In this document: positions 1-9,317 of the stretch, piece after piece
Layout: each line of letters begins with the position of its first letter
Position numbering within the stretch: the first letter of the stretch is position 1
Assembly: GCF_002735905.1 (NCBI RefSeq)
Contig: NZ_PEBD01000005.1
Coordinates: 1-64,000 of the forward strand
Length of the DNA stretch: 64,000 nt
Source: Williamsia muralis
GTDB taxonomy: Bacteria > Actinomycetota > Actinomycetes > Mycobacteriales > Mycobacteriaceae
Reading direction: 5' to 3'
Program-made: the position numbers and the translations under genes
Notes under the pieces: generated by a model
What the model was told of the DNA's origin: nothing
Database searches by the model: none
What the model saw: only the letters and a program-made list of their open reading frames with translations

Positions 1-367
<367 letters not shown>

Positions 368-474
368 CCAAAACATGTAAAAACTGTTTCGCATCCACTG
401 TGCAATATCTGAAACAACACACACATCTCAAAAAAAGATAAATAGGCCAGAGACGTGTGTACTGGTTTCATAAA

Positions 475-593
475 GTTACGGCGGCTATAGCGGAGGGGAA
501 ACGCCCGGCCCCATTCCGAACCCGGAAGCTAAGCCCTCCAGCGCCAATGGTACTGCACCCTAATCAGTGTGGGAGAGTAGGACACCGCCGAAC
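475..593 (+). rRNA. rrf: 5S ribosomal RNA
   Basis: About 119 nt with the features of actinobacterial 5S rRNA: a 5' GTTACGGCGGCTATAGCG that pairs with the 3' end GGACACCGCCGAAC, and the internal CCGAACCCGGAAGCTAAG loop. It lies just downstream of 23S in the same operon. The ends are estimated from helix I pairing and may be off by 1-3 nt. An open reading frame running through it is not a gene. Confidence 0.95.
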
Positions 594-605
594 ACAACTC
601 GCGAG

Positions 606-652
606 CGCCTCGCGTCTGACATCGAAAGATGTTGGGCGCGGGGCGTTTTTGC
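606..652 (+). terminator. rRNA operon terminator
   Basis: A 9-bp stem, CGCCTCGCG (606-614) with CGCGGGGCG (637-645) and one T-G wobble, is followed at once by TTTTT. This is a classic Rho-independent terminator 13 nt after 5S rRNA, and it ends the rrn transcript before the next gene. Confidence 0.8.
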
Positions 653-761
653 TGTTTCTGGACGCCGTTGCGGATCGGCGCCGATGCTTCTTTAAGCCGG
701 AATTGAGGCTGGCCTCCTACATCAAAACTGGGTCAAACGACCCACTGGCGGTTCCGGCGCC

Positions 762-767
762 TACACT
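762..767 (+). promoter_or_regulatory. Candidate -10 box for a leaderless transcript (amine oxidase)
   Basis: TACACT matches the TAnnnT -10 pattern and lies 7 nt before the ATG at 775, the distance expected if transcription starts at the start codon. No Shine-Dalgarno sequence precedes that ATG. No convincing -35 was seen. Confidence 0.35.
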
Positions 768-774
768 TCTGGCC

Positions 775-2289
775 ATGTCCTACACCGAAGATCCGCGCCC
801 TGTTCTGAGTATTGCCGGGATGACCCGCAGACAATTGTTGGGCGCGGCGGTGGCAGGGGCGGTCGGTGTCTCCGTCGGAGCCACTGTTCTCGGAGCCGGG
901 ACATCGAACGCGGGAATGAACCCCGATGAGCTTCTCGACGTTGTCATCGTCGGCGGCGGTCTGTCGGGTCTTGCAGCTGCGAGATCTGTTGCAAGAGCCG
1001 GAAAGTCGGTGCGGGTTCTCGAGGCCCGCGAACGCGCCGGCGGACGTGTTCACAACATCACCACACCGAAACTAGGTGTCACCCTCGATGCCGGAGCGGA
1101 GTTCGTGGGTCCGACACAGACCCATATTGCCGCGTTGGCACGGGAGTACGGTGTGGTTTCAGTGCCCACCTACAACGAGGGCGACAGCGTCTTTTGGAAC
1201 AGCGGCCGGCGATCCACCATGCCGAGTGCGCTGGGAGTGCCGATCGACCCGGCCAGTCCTGAGGCGGCGTTCGCTCTCGCCCAGCTTGAGGTGCAAGGTC
1301 TGCTCCGATTCCCGGTCGGTGAACCATGGAAGCACCCTGATGCGTCCTACCTGGACTCGATCACCTGGAAGCAATGGCTGGAAGCACGGTCGATGTCTCC
1401 GACCGCGAGGATGCTGCTCTCCCTCGCCTGTTCTGCGGCATTGTCGGTCGAAGCAGACGAGGTGTCGGCGCTGTACTTCTTCAATTACGTTGCGGCAGCA
1501 GGAGACGAAGCCAACCCCGGTAGCCTCGTCCGACTGCTGAGTACCTTCGGTGGTGCCCAGGAGCGGCTCTTTGTCGGCGGTGCTGCGCTGATCCCTCTTC
1601 GGATGGCCGCAGCGCTGGGTGATCGCATGGTGTACAACGCCGCAGTCCGTCACATCTCATGGTCCGATGGATTCGCGACCGTACAGAGTGACGCGGGCGC
1701 GTTGCGGGCGAGGAAGGTCATCGTTGCCATGTCGCCCGCGATAACGGGTCGCATCCAGTTCAGCCCTGGGCTGCCGGCAGACCGTACCGGTTTGCAGGAC
1801 GGCTATCGGATGGGTGCCATCAGCAAGTTCGCCGCCGTGTACGCCGAGCCGTTCTGGCGTGCGAAGGGATTGTCGGGTCAGGTCATCGGAAACGGCGACC
1901 CGATCGACGTCTGCTTCGAGAACTACGCCGAAGGCAACCACGTCCTTATGGGGTTCATCTCGGCCGACGCGATGCGGCGATTGGACAACGCGCCGCAGGA
2001 GCAGCTGGTCGACGAGTGCATCAAGAACTTTGTCGATTATTTCGGTCCAGAGGCCCGGAACCATCTGGATCACGGCGTTTTCAAGTGGGACCTCGAAACC
2101 TGGTCGCAAGGCGGCCCGGTGGCCGTCAGCAGACCCGGAACGCTGACACGGTATGGCAGTTCCTTGCGAGCGCCCGTGGGCCCGGTCCACTGGGCTGGTA
2201 CGGAGACCTCCGACTACTGGACCGGGTACATGGACGGCGCAGTGAGGTCCGGGGAACGTGCCGCTCGTGAGGTCATCGCGGCTCTGTAG
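775..2289 (+). CDS. Tat-exported flavin amine oxidase
   Basis: 504-aa FAD-dependent amine oxidase (monoamine/polyamine oxidase superfamily), which oxidatively deaminates amines and releases hydrogen peroxide. The N-terminus carries a twin-arginine signal (TRRQLLG at residues 17-23, then a hydrophobic Ala/Gly/Val stretch ending near SNA), so folded export with bound FAD is likely. The dinucleotide-binding motif VVIVGGGLSGLAAA is at about 56-69, followed by EARERAGGR. The C-terminal FAD motif HWAGTETSDYWTGYMDGA is near 475-492. The open frame extends upstream through 5S rRNA. I chose the ATG at 775, before the signal peptide and 7 nt after a TAnnnT box; an ATG at 820 would also keep the Tat motif. 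The substrate cannot be told. Confidence 0.9.
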   Translation: MSYTEDPRPVLSIAGMTRRQLLGAAVAGAVGVSVGATVLGAGTSNAGMNPDELLDVVIVGGGLSGLAAARSVARAGKSVRVLEARERAGGRVHNITTPKLGVTLDAGAEFVGPTQTHIAALAREYGVVSVPTYNEGDSVFWNSGRRSTMPSALGVPIDPASPEAAFALAQLEVQGLLRFPVGEPWKHPDASYLDSITWKQWLEARSMSPTARMLLSLACSAALSVEADEVSALYFFNYVAAAGDEANPGSLVRLLSTFGGAQERLFVGGAALIPLRMAAALGDRMVYNAAVRHISWSDGFATVQSDAGALRARKVIVAMSPAITGRIQFSPGLPADRTGLQDGYRMGAISKFAAVYAEPFWRAKGLSGQVIGNGDPIDVCFENYAEGNHVLMGFISADAMRRLDNAPQEQLVDECIKNFVDYFGPEARNHLDHGVFKWDLETWSQGGPVAVSRPGTLTRYGSSLRAPVGPVHWAGTETSDYWTGYMDGAVRSGERAAREVIAAL

Positions 2290-2437
2290 AAGGCGCGCGA
2301 CCGGCAATTCGTCGCGGAGGGCCCTCAGCGACTACCCTGGCGTGCGGCCGATCGGCCATCAACAGGCAACTACATAGCGTGAATCCATCGATTCGGCGGC
2401 CCGTCCGCTGCGGTGAGATCGTGACGAAGAGGCAGAC

Positions 2438-4453
2438 GTGAACGACAGAATGAACCGTGGCAGTGGCGGAAACACCGGCGGTAGTGGACGTGGCAATCAA
2501 CCCGGTGGCCGGTCATCCGACCGTCAGGGGGGATCGAATCGCTCGGGCTCAGATCGCGGACGCAACTTCCGCAACGACTCGGATGCACGCCGCGGAACCG
2601 GCTCGGCCAACCGGCCGCCCGAACCGCTCATTCCTGAAGACGTGGTGCCCCAGGATCTGGATACCGCTGTACGCCGCGACCTGCTGAGTCTCGACCGCAC
2701 CAATGCCGACACCGTGTCGCGGCACCTCATCATGACGTTCCGGTTGCTCGACGAGGATCCACAGCTCGCCCTGGAACACGCACGCGCTGCGCGTCGTCGC
2801 GCCGGCCGGATCGCGATGGTCAGGGAGGCAGCCGGGCTCGCGGCCTACAACGCCCAGGAATGGGCGGAGGCGCTGTCCGAACTGCGCGCGGCCCGCCGGA
2901 TGTCTGGTGGGAACGCCCTGCTGCCCATGATCGCCGACTGCGAGCGTGGACTGGGGCGGCCCGAGCGTGCAATCGATGTCGCCAGAAGCGAAGAAGCCCG
3001 GGCACTCACCGGCGAGGAGGCTGCCGAGATGCGCATCGTGGAGTCGGGCGCACGCCTCGATCTCGGCGACTTCGACAAGGCCATCGTCACCCTGCAGACC
3101 AAAGACCTCGACCCATCGCGGGTCGGTACCGAGGCCGCGCGCTACTTCTACGCCTATGCGGCGGCATTGCTGGCCGCGGGCCGTCGTGACGAGGCGATCA
3201 CCTGGTTCATGAACGCCGCCGCCGCCGACGACGACGATGCGACCGACGCCGAGGAGCGGCTCATGGAGCTGAGCAATCCCGAGGGCGTCGACACCGAGTT
3301 CGAAGAAGGTGGATTCTCCGGCGAGGACGAGTCCTCCACACCGACAGCACTGGCCCAGTCCGCTCCGACAACCCGGTCGGTTCCTGTAAATGCCGAGCCT
3401 GTTCAGGCGCCCGCTCCCGTTGTCCCGAAACTCGTCCCGGCTGAGCCCGCCGAGCCGGGTGCGCGCCTGCGCGACGGCTATGACGTCCTGCTCCTGGATC
3501 TCGACGGCACCGTCTACGCCGGAAAGAATGAGATCCCCGGCGCAAGAGAAGCATTGGACCTCGGCGACCAGCGCAACTTCTACGTCACGAACAACGCCAG
3601 CCGGTCTCCCGACGATGTCGCCGCGCACCTGCGCGATCTCGGTTTCGTCGCGGAACCCGACGAGGTCGTCACCAGTGCTCAGACCGCCGCTCGACTGCTC
3701 GCCGAACAGTTGCCGATGGGCTCGCGGGTCCTGGTCGTGGGAACCGACGCACTCGTCCACGAGATCCGATCTGCAGGCCTGGGGGTGACACGGAGCGCCG
3801 ACGATCGTCCGGCCGCTGTTGTACAAGGACATTCGCCGGATACCGACTGGTCCAATCTTTCCGAGGCTGCCCTGGCGATCCGGGCGGGTGCCCGCTGGGT
3901 TGCTTGCAACGTCGACGCCACGCTTCCGACCGACCGCGGACTCCTCGTCGGCAACGGTTCGATGGTGGCTGCCGTGGCGAACGCAACCGGGCAGCAACCG
4001 CAGGTCGCCGGAAAGCCTGCGGCACCGCTGATGATCGATGCGGTCAACCGCAGCGGTTCCAAGACGCCGCTGGTGGTCGGCGACCGCCTCGACACCGACA
4101 TCGAAGGCGCCAACGCCATCGAGGCGGACAGCCTGCTTGTCCTCACTGGGGTCAGCACCGCCGTTGATGCCCTGAATGCTCCGGAGGCGCAGCGCCCGAC
4201 GTTCGTGTCGGCGGATCTCAGCGGACTCAACGCCGCGGCGGACGATGTTGTCGTCGGCCCTCGCCCCGGCTGGCACGTCAGCGTCCTGGACGGCACCTTG
4301 ACCGTGGTCGCTCAAGACGGTGCGGACGCGAGCGCGGTTCTCTACGCGGTGCTCCATGCCGCGTGGTCACAGGAGCCGCGCGCCAGCTGGACCGTGGAGG
4401 CCGCCGAAGAAGAAGCGCAAGCTGCTCTGATGGGTGCCGGTCTCCTGAGCTGA
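2438..4453 (+). CDS. TPR-HAD fusion: glycerol-3-phosphate phosphatase-like protein
   Basis: 671 aa with three parts. Residues 1-60 are Gly/Arg/Ser/Asn-rich and disordered. Residues 65-285 are helical and TPR-like, matching M. tuberculosis Rv1691. After an acidic, Pro/Ala-rich linker, residues 345-671 are a HAD-IIA phosphatase like Rv1692, with motif I DLDGTVYAG near 354 (nucleophile Asp), a Thr-Asn-Asn loop (YVTNNASRS), and motifs III/IV (AGKPAAPL, VVGDRLDTDIEGA). Rv1692 is a glycerol-3-phosphate phosphatase that recycles phospholipid glycerol. In M. tuberculosis the two parts are separate adjacent genes; here they are one frame. Start GTG 2438 has an AGAGG-like site; ATG 2450 is an alternative. 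It opens the conserved Rv1691-Rv1713 block. Confidence 0.88.
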   Translation: MNDRMNRGSGGNTGGSGRGNQPGGRSSDRQGGSNRSGSDRGRNFRNDSDARRGTGSANRPPEPLIPEDVVPQDLDTAVRRDLLSLDRTNADTVSRHLIMTFRLLDEDPQLALEHARAARRRAGRIAMVREAAGLAAYNAQEWAEALSELRAARRMSGGNALLPMIADCERGLGRPERAIDVARSEEARALTGEEAAEMRIVESGARLDLGDFDKAIVTLQTKDLDPSRVGTEAARYFYAYAAALLAAGRRDEAITWFMNAAAADDDDATDAEERLMELSNPEGVDTEFEEGGFSGEDESSTPTALAQSAPTTRSVPVNAEPVQAPAPVVPKLVPAEPAEPGARLRDGYDVLLLDLDGTVYAGKNEIPGAREALDLGDQRNFYVTNNASRSPDDVAAHLRDLGFVAEPDEVVTSAQTAARLLAEQLPMGSRVLVVGTDALVHEIRSAGLGVTRSADDRPAAVVQGHSPDTDWSNLSEAALAIRAGARWVACNVDATLPTDRGLLVGNGSMVAAVANATGQQPQVAGKPAAPLMIDAVNRSGSKTPLVVGDRLDTDIEGANAIEADSLLVLTGVSTAVDALNAPEAQRPTFVSADLSGLNAAADDVVVGPRPGWHVSVLDGTLTVVAQDGADASAVLYAVLHAAWSQEPRASWTVEAAEEEAQAALMGAGLLS

Positions 4454-4464
4454 GCGGGGAGCGG

Positions 4465-5316
4465 TCAGCTCCGAGAGAATTCGGATGCGGCCGTGATCTG
4501 TTCGTCGCTCGGGCGCACACCGGTGTACAGGACGAATTGCTCGGCCGCTTGCAGGGCGATCACCTGTGCGCCGGTGATGGTGGGTCGGTTGTCGAATGCC
4601 GCGATGAGTGGGGTGCGCGACGGCATCGCGACCACATCGAACGCGGCCTGTGCTGCCTCGACAACCTCGGTGGGGAAGGGCAGGCCATGAGCGTCGGGGC
4701 CGCCTGCCATGCCGATCGGGGTGGCATTGACCAGCAACTGTGGGCGGTCCGCGCCGAGGTCGGGTTGCCAGGTGAAGCCATATTGTTCTGCCAGCGCGGA
4801 ACCGGCTTCACGGTTGCGGGCCACCACGACGGTGTTCTGGTATCCCTCATCGCGGAGAGCGGCGACCACCGCTTTGGCCATCCCTCCGCTACCGGCGATC
4901 GCTACTGCGTAGTCCTTCGGTATCGCGCTGTCGCGCAACAGATTTGCGGCTGCCTGATAGTCGGTGTTGTAGGCATGGAGGACACCGTCCTCGTTGACGA
5001 TCGTGTTGACCGACGCGATGGCCTCGGCCGAATCATGCATCACGTCGACCAACTCGATGACTTTTTCCTTGAAGGGCATCGAGATTCCGGCACCGCGAAT
5101 GCCGAGGGCTCGTAGACCTCCGATGGCAGCGGGCAGATCGGTTGTCGTGAACGCCTTGTAGACGAAGTCGAGCCCGATCTCGTTGTACAGATAGTTGTGA
5201 AATTTGGTGCCGATGTTGCTCGGCCGCCCCGACAGGGAGATACACAATTGTGTCTCACGGCGGAGGACACGGGCATCAGGTGCGTGGGACGGCGATCCGT
5301 CGATGGTGGACGTCAT
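4465..5316 (-). CDS. Shikimate 5-dehydrogenase-like protein
   Basis: 283-aa protein of the AroE-like family (SDH-L, as H. influenzae HI0607). It shows SLSGRPSNIGTKFHNYLY near 28-45, the catalytic Lys in SMPFKEK near 79-85, NTDYQAA with the partner Asp, and a nucleotide-binding loop IAGSGGMAKAV near 142-152. Family members reduce shikimate-like substrates with NADP, but SDH-L enzymes are poor shikimate dehydrogenases, so the true substrate is open. It is convergent with the preceding phosphatase (11-nt gap) and divergent from the small gene at 5353. M. tuberculosis has no gene here. The ATG at 5316 lies 6 nt after TAGCGT on the minus strand; a GTG at 5319 is just upstream. Confidence 0.85.
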   Translation of the reverse strand: MTSTIDGSPSHAPDARVLRRETQLCISLSGRPSNIGTKFHNYLYNEIGLDFVYKAFTTTDLPAAIGGLRALGIRGAGISMPFKEKVIELVDVMHDSAEAIASVNTIVNEDGVLHAYNTDYQAAANLLRDSAIPKDYAVAIAGSGGMAKAVVAALRDEGYQNTVVVARNREAGSALAEQYGFTWQPDLGADRPQLLVNATPIGMAGGPDAHGLPFPTEVVEAAQAAFDVVAMPSRTPLIAAFDNRPTITGAQVIALQAAEQFVLYTGVRPSDEQITAASEFSRS

Positions 5317-5322
5317 CACTCG

Positions 5323-5328
5323 ACGCTA
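5323..5328 (-). promoter_or_regulatory. Candidate -10 box (leaderless) for the SDH-like gene
   Basis: On the minus strand TAGCGT is followed by CGAGTG and then the ATG at 5316, a 6-nt gap typical of leaderless actinobacterial promoters. It sits in a 36-nt divergent gap. Confidence 0.35.
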
Positions 5329-5352
5329 ACAATCGACTAGCCTTGGCAGGCG

Positions 5353-5625
5353 ATGAACCATCCCCGCCCCGGCCCCATCCCCGGCCCCATCCCAGGTCCC
5401 AGGCCCGGCCCCAGACCTGGGCCGGCTCCTGTCGAACCTGCATCCAACGTCGACCTCGGTGAGATCCGGGAGCGGGTGGCAGACCTGCTCGAGCAGGCCG
5501 ATCAAGTCGCGGCCGGTGACGACGCCGAAGGTATGGGTCTGAACCAGCTCGCCCGGCAGGCGGAGCTGCTGGACAGAGCGCACACGGTACTCACCGAAGC
5601 CCTCGAAAAGGTCGATCGTGTCTGA
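5353..5625 (+). CDS. Small Rv1693-like protein with Pro-Gly repeat N-terminus
   Basis: 90 aa. Residues 1-28 are a low-complexity Pro-Gly repeat, about five copies of the unit PGP(I/R). Residues 32-90 form a predicted amphipathic helical domain (VDLGEIRERVADLLEQADQVA..., ARQAELLDRAHTVLTEALEKV). It occupies the place of M. tuberculosis Rv1693 directly before tlyA, with 11 nt between them, so it is probably co-transcribed. Function unknown. A candidate -10 TAGCCT is at 5338-5343. Confidence 0.75.
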   Translation: MNHPRPGPIPGPIPGPRPGPRPGPAPVEPASNVDLGEIRERVADLLEQADQVAAGDDAEGMGLNQLARQAELLDRAHTVLTEALEKVDRV

Positions 5626-5636
5626 GTGCCGTTCTC

Positions 5637-6473
5637 ATGGCGCGTAGAGCCCGGCTGGACGCCGAGCTGGTCAGGCGAGGTGAAGCGCGCTCTCGTGAGC
5701 ACGCGCGAGCACTCATCGAAGCCGGCCGCGTCAAGGTCAACGGAACGGTCGCCTCCAAGCCGGCCACCAATGTCGACCTCGGTGCCCCGATAGTCGTAGC
5801 CGACTCCGACGACGAAGGCTGGGCCTCACGGGGCGCCCACAAGCTCCTGGGTGCACTGGACGCCTTCGAACCGCTCGGACTATCGGTAGCGGGCAAACGT
5901 TGCCTGGATGCCGGTGCGTCCACCGGCGGCTTCACCGATGTGTTGCTGCGCCGCGGAGCTGGCGATGTGGTTGCGGTCGACGTCGGGTACGGCCAGCTCA
6001 TCTGGCGGATACAGAACGATCCGCGCGTCGACGTCCGTGACCGCACCAACGTTCGGAGCCTGTCCGCCGAGCAGATCGGCGGTCCGGTGGAGGTTGTCGT
6101 CGCCGACTTGTCGTTCATCTCCCTTAACCTGGTGCTCACAGCGTTCGCCGACTGCGCTCAGGAGGGAGCGGACCTGCTTCCGATGGTCAAACCGCAGTTC
6201 GAGGTCGGCAAAGACCGGGTGGGATCAGGGGGAGTCGTGCGAGATCGGGCTCTACGTACAGAAGCGGTGACTGCCGTCGCCGAGACAGCAGCGGAGCATG
6301 GGCTTCGCACGCTCGGTGCGGTTGCCAGCCCGCTGCCAGGACCGTCGGGCAATGTTGAATACTTCCTGTGGCTGCGAAAAGAGTCGACTGCAGCGGGCGC
6401 GTCGGAACCGGTGACGGTGGACGACGAGGTACGTGCGGCGATAGCCCAGGCAATCGAGGAAGGGCCCCAGTGA
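5637..6473 (+). CDS. tlyA: 16S/23S rRNA cytidine-2'-O-methyltransferase TlyA
   Basis: 278 aa with an N-terminal S4 RNA-binding domain (residues 4-60, ARLDAELVRRGEARSREHARALI) and a FtsJ-like methyltransferase domain with the SAM loop LDAGASTGGFTDVLLRRGA near 96-114. TlyA 2'-O-methylates one cytidine in each rRNA, which is needed for capreomycin and viomycin binding. The length matches mycobacterial TlyA (268 aa). Its TGA overlaps the GTG of nadK by 4 nt, so translation is coupled. Confidence 0.95.
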   Translation: MARRARLDAELVRRGEARSREHARALIEAGRVKVNGTVASKPATNVDLGAPIVVADSDDEGWASRGAHKLLGALDAFEPLGLSVAGKRCLDAGASTGGFTDVLLRRGAGDVVAVDVGYGQLIWRIQNDPRVDVRDRTNVRSLSAEQIGGPVEVVVADLSFISLNLVLTAFADCAQEGADLLPMVKPQFEVGKDRVGSGGVVRDRALRTEAVTAVAETAAEHGLRTLGAVASPLPGPSGNVEYFLWLRKESTAAGASEPVTVDDEVRAAIAQAIEEGPQ

Positions 6474-7450
6474 CAGACCACAACGACGCCGCACCGGCGG
6501 CATCGGGACGTGAGTTCTTGGTGGTCGCCCACACCGGACGCGACAACGTCCACGAGACCATGGCCGTGATCGCCAAACGATGCGCCGAGGCGAACGTCGG
6601 GCTGCGGGTGATCGACCACGACACCATGCCCAACCACCCTGGGCCCCAATATCTCGGCACGGTCTATCCACTCGATCCCGCCGAACTCCGCGAGATCGGC
6701 GCCGATGTCGCGGTCACCGCCGGCGACGAGCAGTCCGCGGCGGGTTGTGAGGTGATCATCGTGCTCGGCGGCGACGGCACGTTCCTGCGAGCTGCCGAAC
6801 TCGCCCACCCCGTCGGGGCACCGGTACTCGGGATCAATCTCGGGCACATAGGTTTTCTGGCCGAGGCGGAGGCCAACCGGGTCGATGAAGTGATCGGCAA
6901 GCTGATTCGCCGCGATTATGAGATCGAAGAACGGATGACGTTGGACGTCTGCGTCCACGTCGACGGTGAAGTGATCGCGAAGAGCTGGGCCCTGAACGAG
7001 GCGAGCATCCAGAACCTTTCGCGGCAGGGAGTTTTGGAGTTGATCACCGAGGTCGACGGCCGACCGGTCTCGGCGTTCGGGGCGGATGGCATCTTGGTGT
7101 CCACGCCGACCGGATCGACGGCCTACGCGTTTTCCGCGGGCGGACCCGTGATGTGGCCGGATCTCGAGGCGATCTTGCTGGTGCCGTCGAATGCGCACGC
7201 ACTCTTCGCCCGGCCGATGATCACCAGCCCCCAGTCTCGGGTCGCGGTAGAGGTACTGGCCCGTGGGCAGGATGCGCTCTTGTCGTGCGACGGTCGCCGC
7301 AACATCGACGTTCCGGCGGGAGGTCGGATCGAGGTCGTTCGTGGTGAGCGACCTGTGCATTGGGTGCGCATCGATTCGGACCCGTTCGCCGATCGTCTGG
7401 TCCGTAAGTTCCAGCTACCGGTCACCGGGTGGCGGGGGAGGCAGCTGTAG
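6470..7450 (+). CDS. nadK: NAD kinase
   Basis: 326 aa. Phosphorylates NAD to NADP using ATP or polyphosphate. It shows the family motifs GGDGTFLRAAEL, NLGHIGFLAE and STPTGSTAYAFSAGGP. Start GTG 6470 overlaps the tlyA stop (GTGA); an open frame upstream inside tlyA is discarded because the homologous protein starts here (M. tuberculosis PpnK is 307 aa). The stop TAG overlaps the recN start by one base. Confidence 0.95.
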   Translation: MTDHNDAAPAASGREFLVVAHTGRDNVHETMAVIAKRCAEANVGLRVIDHDTMPNHPGPQYLGTVYPLDPAELREIGADVAVTAGDEQSAAGCEVIIVLGGDGTFLRAAELAHPVGAPVLGINLGHIGFLAEAEANRVDEVIGKLIRRDYEIEERMTLDVCVHVDGEVIAKSWALNEASIQNLSRQGVLELITEVDGRPVSAFGADGILVSTPTGSTAYAFSAGGPVMWPDLEAILLVPSNAHALFARPMITSPQSRVAVEVLARGQDALLSCDGRRNIDVPAGGRIEVVRGERPVHWVRIDSDPFADRLVRKFQLPVTGWRGRQL

Positions 7451-9231
7451 TGCTCGAAGAGATCTCGATCAGTGGCCTCGGTGTCATCGACAAGGCCGGT
7501 GCCGAGTTCCACGAGGGTTTGACCGTGCTGACCGGTGAGACGGGTGCGGGCAAGACGATGGTTGTCACCAGCCTGCATCTGTTGTCGGGTGCCAGGGCCG
7601 ATGCGGGGCGCGTGCGATCTGGGCAGGCACGTGCGGTTGTCGAAGGCAGGTTCCGGGCGACGGGCCCGGACGCAGCGGAGGTGCTCGACTCGTCAGGGGC
7701 TGAGCTCGACGAGGACGGCACCGTCATCGCCGTCCGCACCGTCAACGCCGACGGCCGCTCGCGGGCACATCTGGGTGGACGGTCGGTCCCGGTCGGGCTG
7801 CTGGGGCAGTTCACCAGCGGACAGCTCGCCATTCACGGGCAGAACGACCAGTTGCGGCTCCTGCGGGCCGAGCACCAGCGCGACGCACTCGATCGGTTCG
7901 CTGCCGAGGGGGTCACCAAACCGCTCAAGGCCTATCGCGAGGCGCGTGAACGGTGGATCACCCTCGCCGACCAGCTACGCGATCGACAGGCCAATTCGCG
8001 GGAGATCGCCCAGGAAGCAGACCGATTGCGGTTCGGACTCGACGAGATCGACAAGGTCGCCCCGCAACCGCGGGAAGACGAAGAGATCGCCACGACCGTC
8101 CGTCAGCTCAGTGATCTGGAGACCATCCGCAACGCTGCGGTGACCGCACTGGACGTGGTGACGGGCGCAGGTTCGGAGATCGACGCGGGGACCGGATCGT
8201 CGGTACTCGACGGGTTGGGTGCAGTCCGGACAACGCTGGCAGCAATCAACGACGACACCCTGCGGACCCTGTTGCCGCGCGTCGAAGAAGCGTTGACCGT
8301 GGTCGGTGACATCGGGGAAGAGCTCAGTTCGTTCGTCTCCGGTCTGCCCACCGACGCTGCCGAACTCGAGCAGTTGCTCCAACGGCAGGCCGAACTCAAG
8401 TCGCTGGTCCGCAAGTACGCACCGGACATCGACGGCGTCATCGGATGGGCCGAGGCCGCCCGGTCGCGGCTGGCCGAGATCGGCGACTCGTCGGAGTCGC
8501 TCGACGAGCTCGCCGCCCGGGTGTCCGCCGCGAGAGACGACGTCGCCGCCGCGGCGGTCAAGTTGACCAAGGTGAGGGTCAAGGCGGCCAAATCGCTTGC
8601 CAGCAAGGTCAGTTCAGAGCTGTCCGGGTTGGCGATGGGGGATGCGCAACTAGAGGTCTCGGTGGCATCCGACGTGGCCACCGACGGCGATCGCCGGTCC
8701 ATCGAGGTCTCCGGACAGCAGGTGCATGCCGGATCACATGGTGTGGACAGAGTGGAGTTCGGCCTGAGCGCACACGCGGGCGCGCCTGCTCGTCCCATCG
8801 CGAAGTCGGCATCCGGCGGTGAACTGTCGCGGGTGATGCTGGCACTCGAAGTGGTGCTGGCAGGTCAGGGCAGAGGATCGACGATGGTGTTCGACGAGGT
8901 CGATGCCGGCGTCGGTGGGCGAGCAGCGGTGGAGATCGGCCGCAGGCTGGCGCGACTTGCCCGAGCCCATCAGGTCATCGTCGTCACGCATCTCCCGCAG
9001 GTCGCGGCATTTGCCGACAATCATCTGCTGATCGGCAAGCAGACCAGTGCGCAATCGCGCGGCGGAAAGGCCGGCCGGGTCACCAGCTCGGTCGAGGTGC
9101 TCGACCGCGACGAACGCATCGCCGAACTGGCTCGCATGCTTGCCGGTCTCGGTGACTCGGACACCGGGCGTGCTCATGCCGAGGAACTGCTCGGCACCGC
9201 CGAGCAGGAGAAGACCTCATTCGCAGAATGA
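7450..9231 (+). CDS. recN: DNA repair protein RecN
   Basis: 593-aa SMC-like ATPase of recombinational double-strand break repair. Walker A GETGAGKT is near 27-34, the ABC signature SASGGELSRVMLALE near 455, and Walker B TMVFDEVDAGVGG near 478, with a long coiled-coil-forming middle. Start GTG 7450 (giving VLEEISISG) overlaps the nadK stop as TAGTG and fits the usual M-L-E-E-I-S start; a GTG 21 nt upstream is possible but unlikely. Third gene of the tlyA-nadK-recN operon. Confidence 0.95.
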   Translation: MLEEISISGLGVIDKAGAEFHEGLTVLTGETGAGKTMVVTSLHLLSGARADAGRVRSGQARAVVEGRFRATGPDAAEVLDSSGAELDEDGTVIAVRTVNADGRSRAHLGGRSVPVGLLGQFTSGQLAIHGQNDQLRLLRAEHQRDALDRFAAEGVTKPLKAYREARERWITLADQLRDRQANSREIAQEADRLRFGLDEIDKVAPQPREDEEIATTVRQLSDLETIRNAAVTALDVVTGAGSEIDAGTGSSVLDGLGAVRTTLAAINDDTLRTLLPRVEEALTVVGDIGEELSSFVSGLPTDAAELEQLLQRQAELKSLVRKYAPDIDGVIGWAEAARSRLAEIGDSSESLDELAARVSAARDDVAAAAVKLTKVRVKAAKSLASKVSSELSGLAMGDAQLEVSVASDVATDGDRRSIEVSGQQVHAGSHGVDRVEFGLSAHAGAPARPIAKSASGGELSRVMLALEVVLAGQGRGSTMVFDEVDAGVGGRAAVEIGRRLARLARAHQVIVVTHLPQVAAFADNHLLIGKQTSAQSRGGKAGRVTSSVEVLDRDERIAELARMLAGLGDSDTGRAHAEELLGTAEQEKTSFAE

Positions 9232-9317
9232 CACCATTGTTACTCGTGTGACAAAAGTGGCGTGTGTTACGGCGCGCCTCCGCCAAAACTGTCGAGTAGT
9301 GGTTCAGTGTTTCTCGC

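Noticed and set aside
457-774. Open frame extending the amine oxidase upstream through 5S rRNA
   Set aside because: It runs across a structural RNA and a terminator; the homologous protein and Tat signal begin at 775.
2346-2357. Palindrome GGCCGATCGGCC before the TPR-HAD gene
   Set aside because: Short self-complementary GC-rich words are common at this base composition and there is no supporting context.
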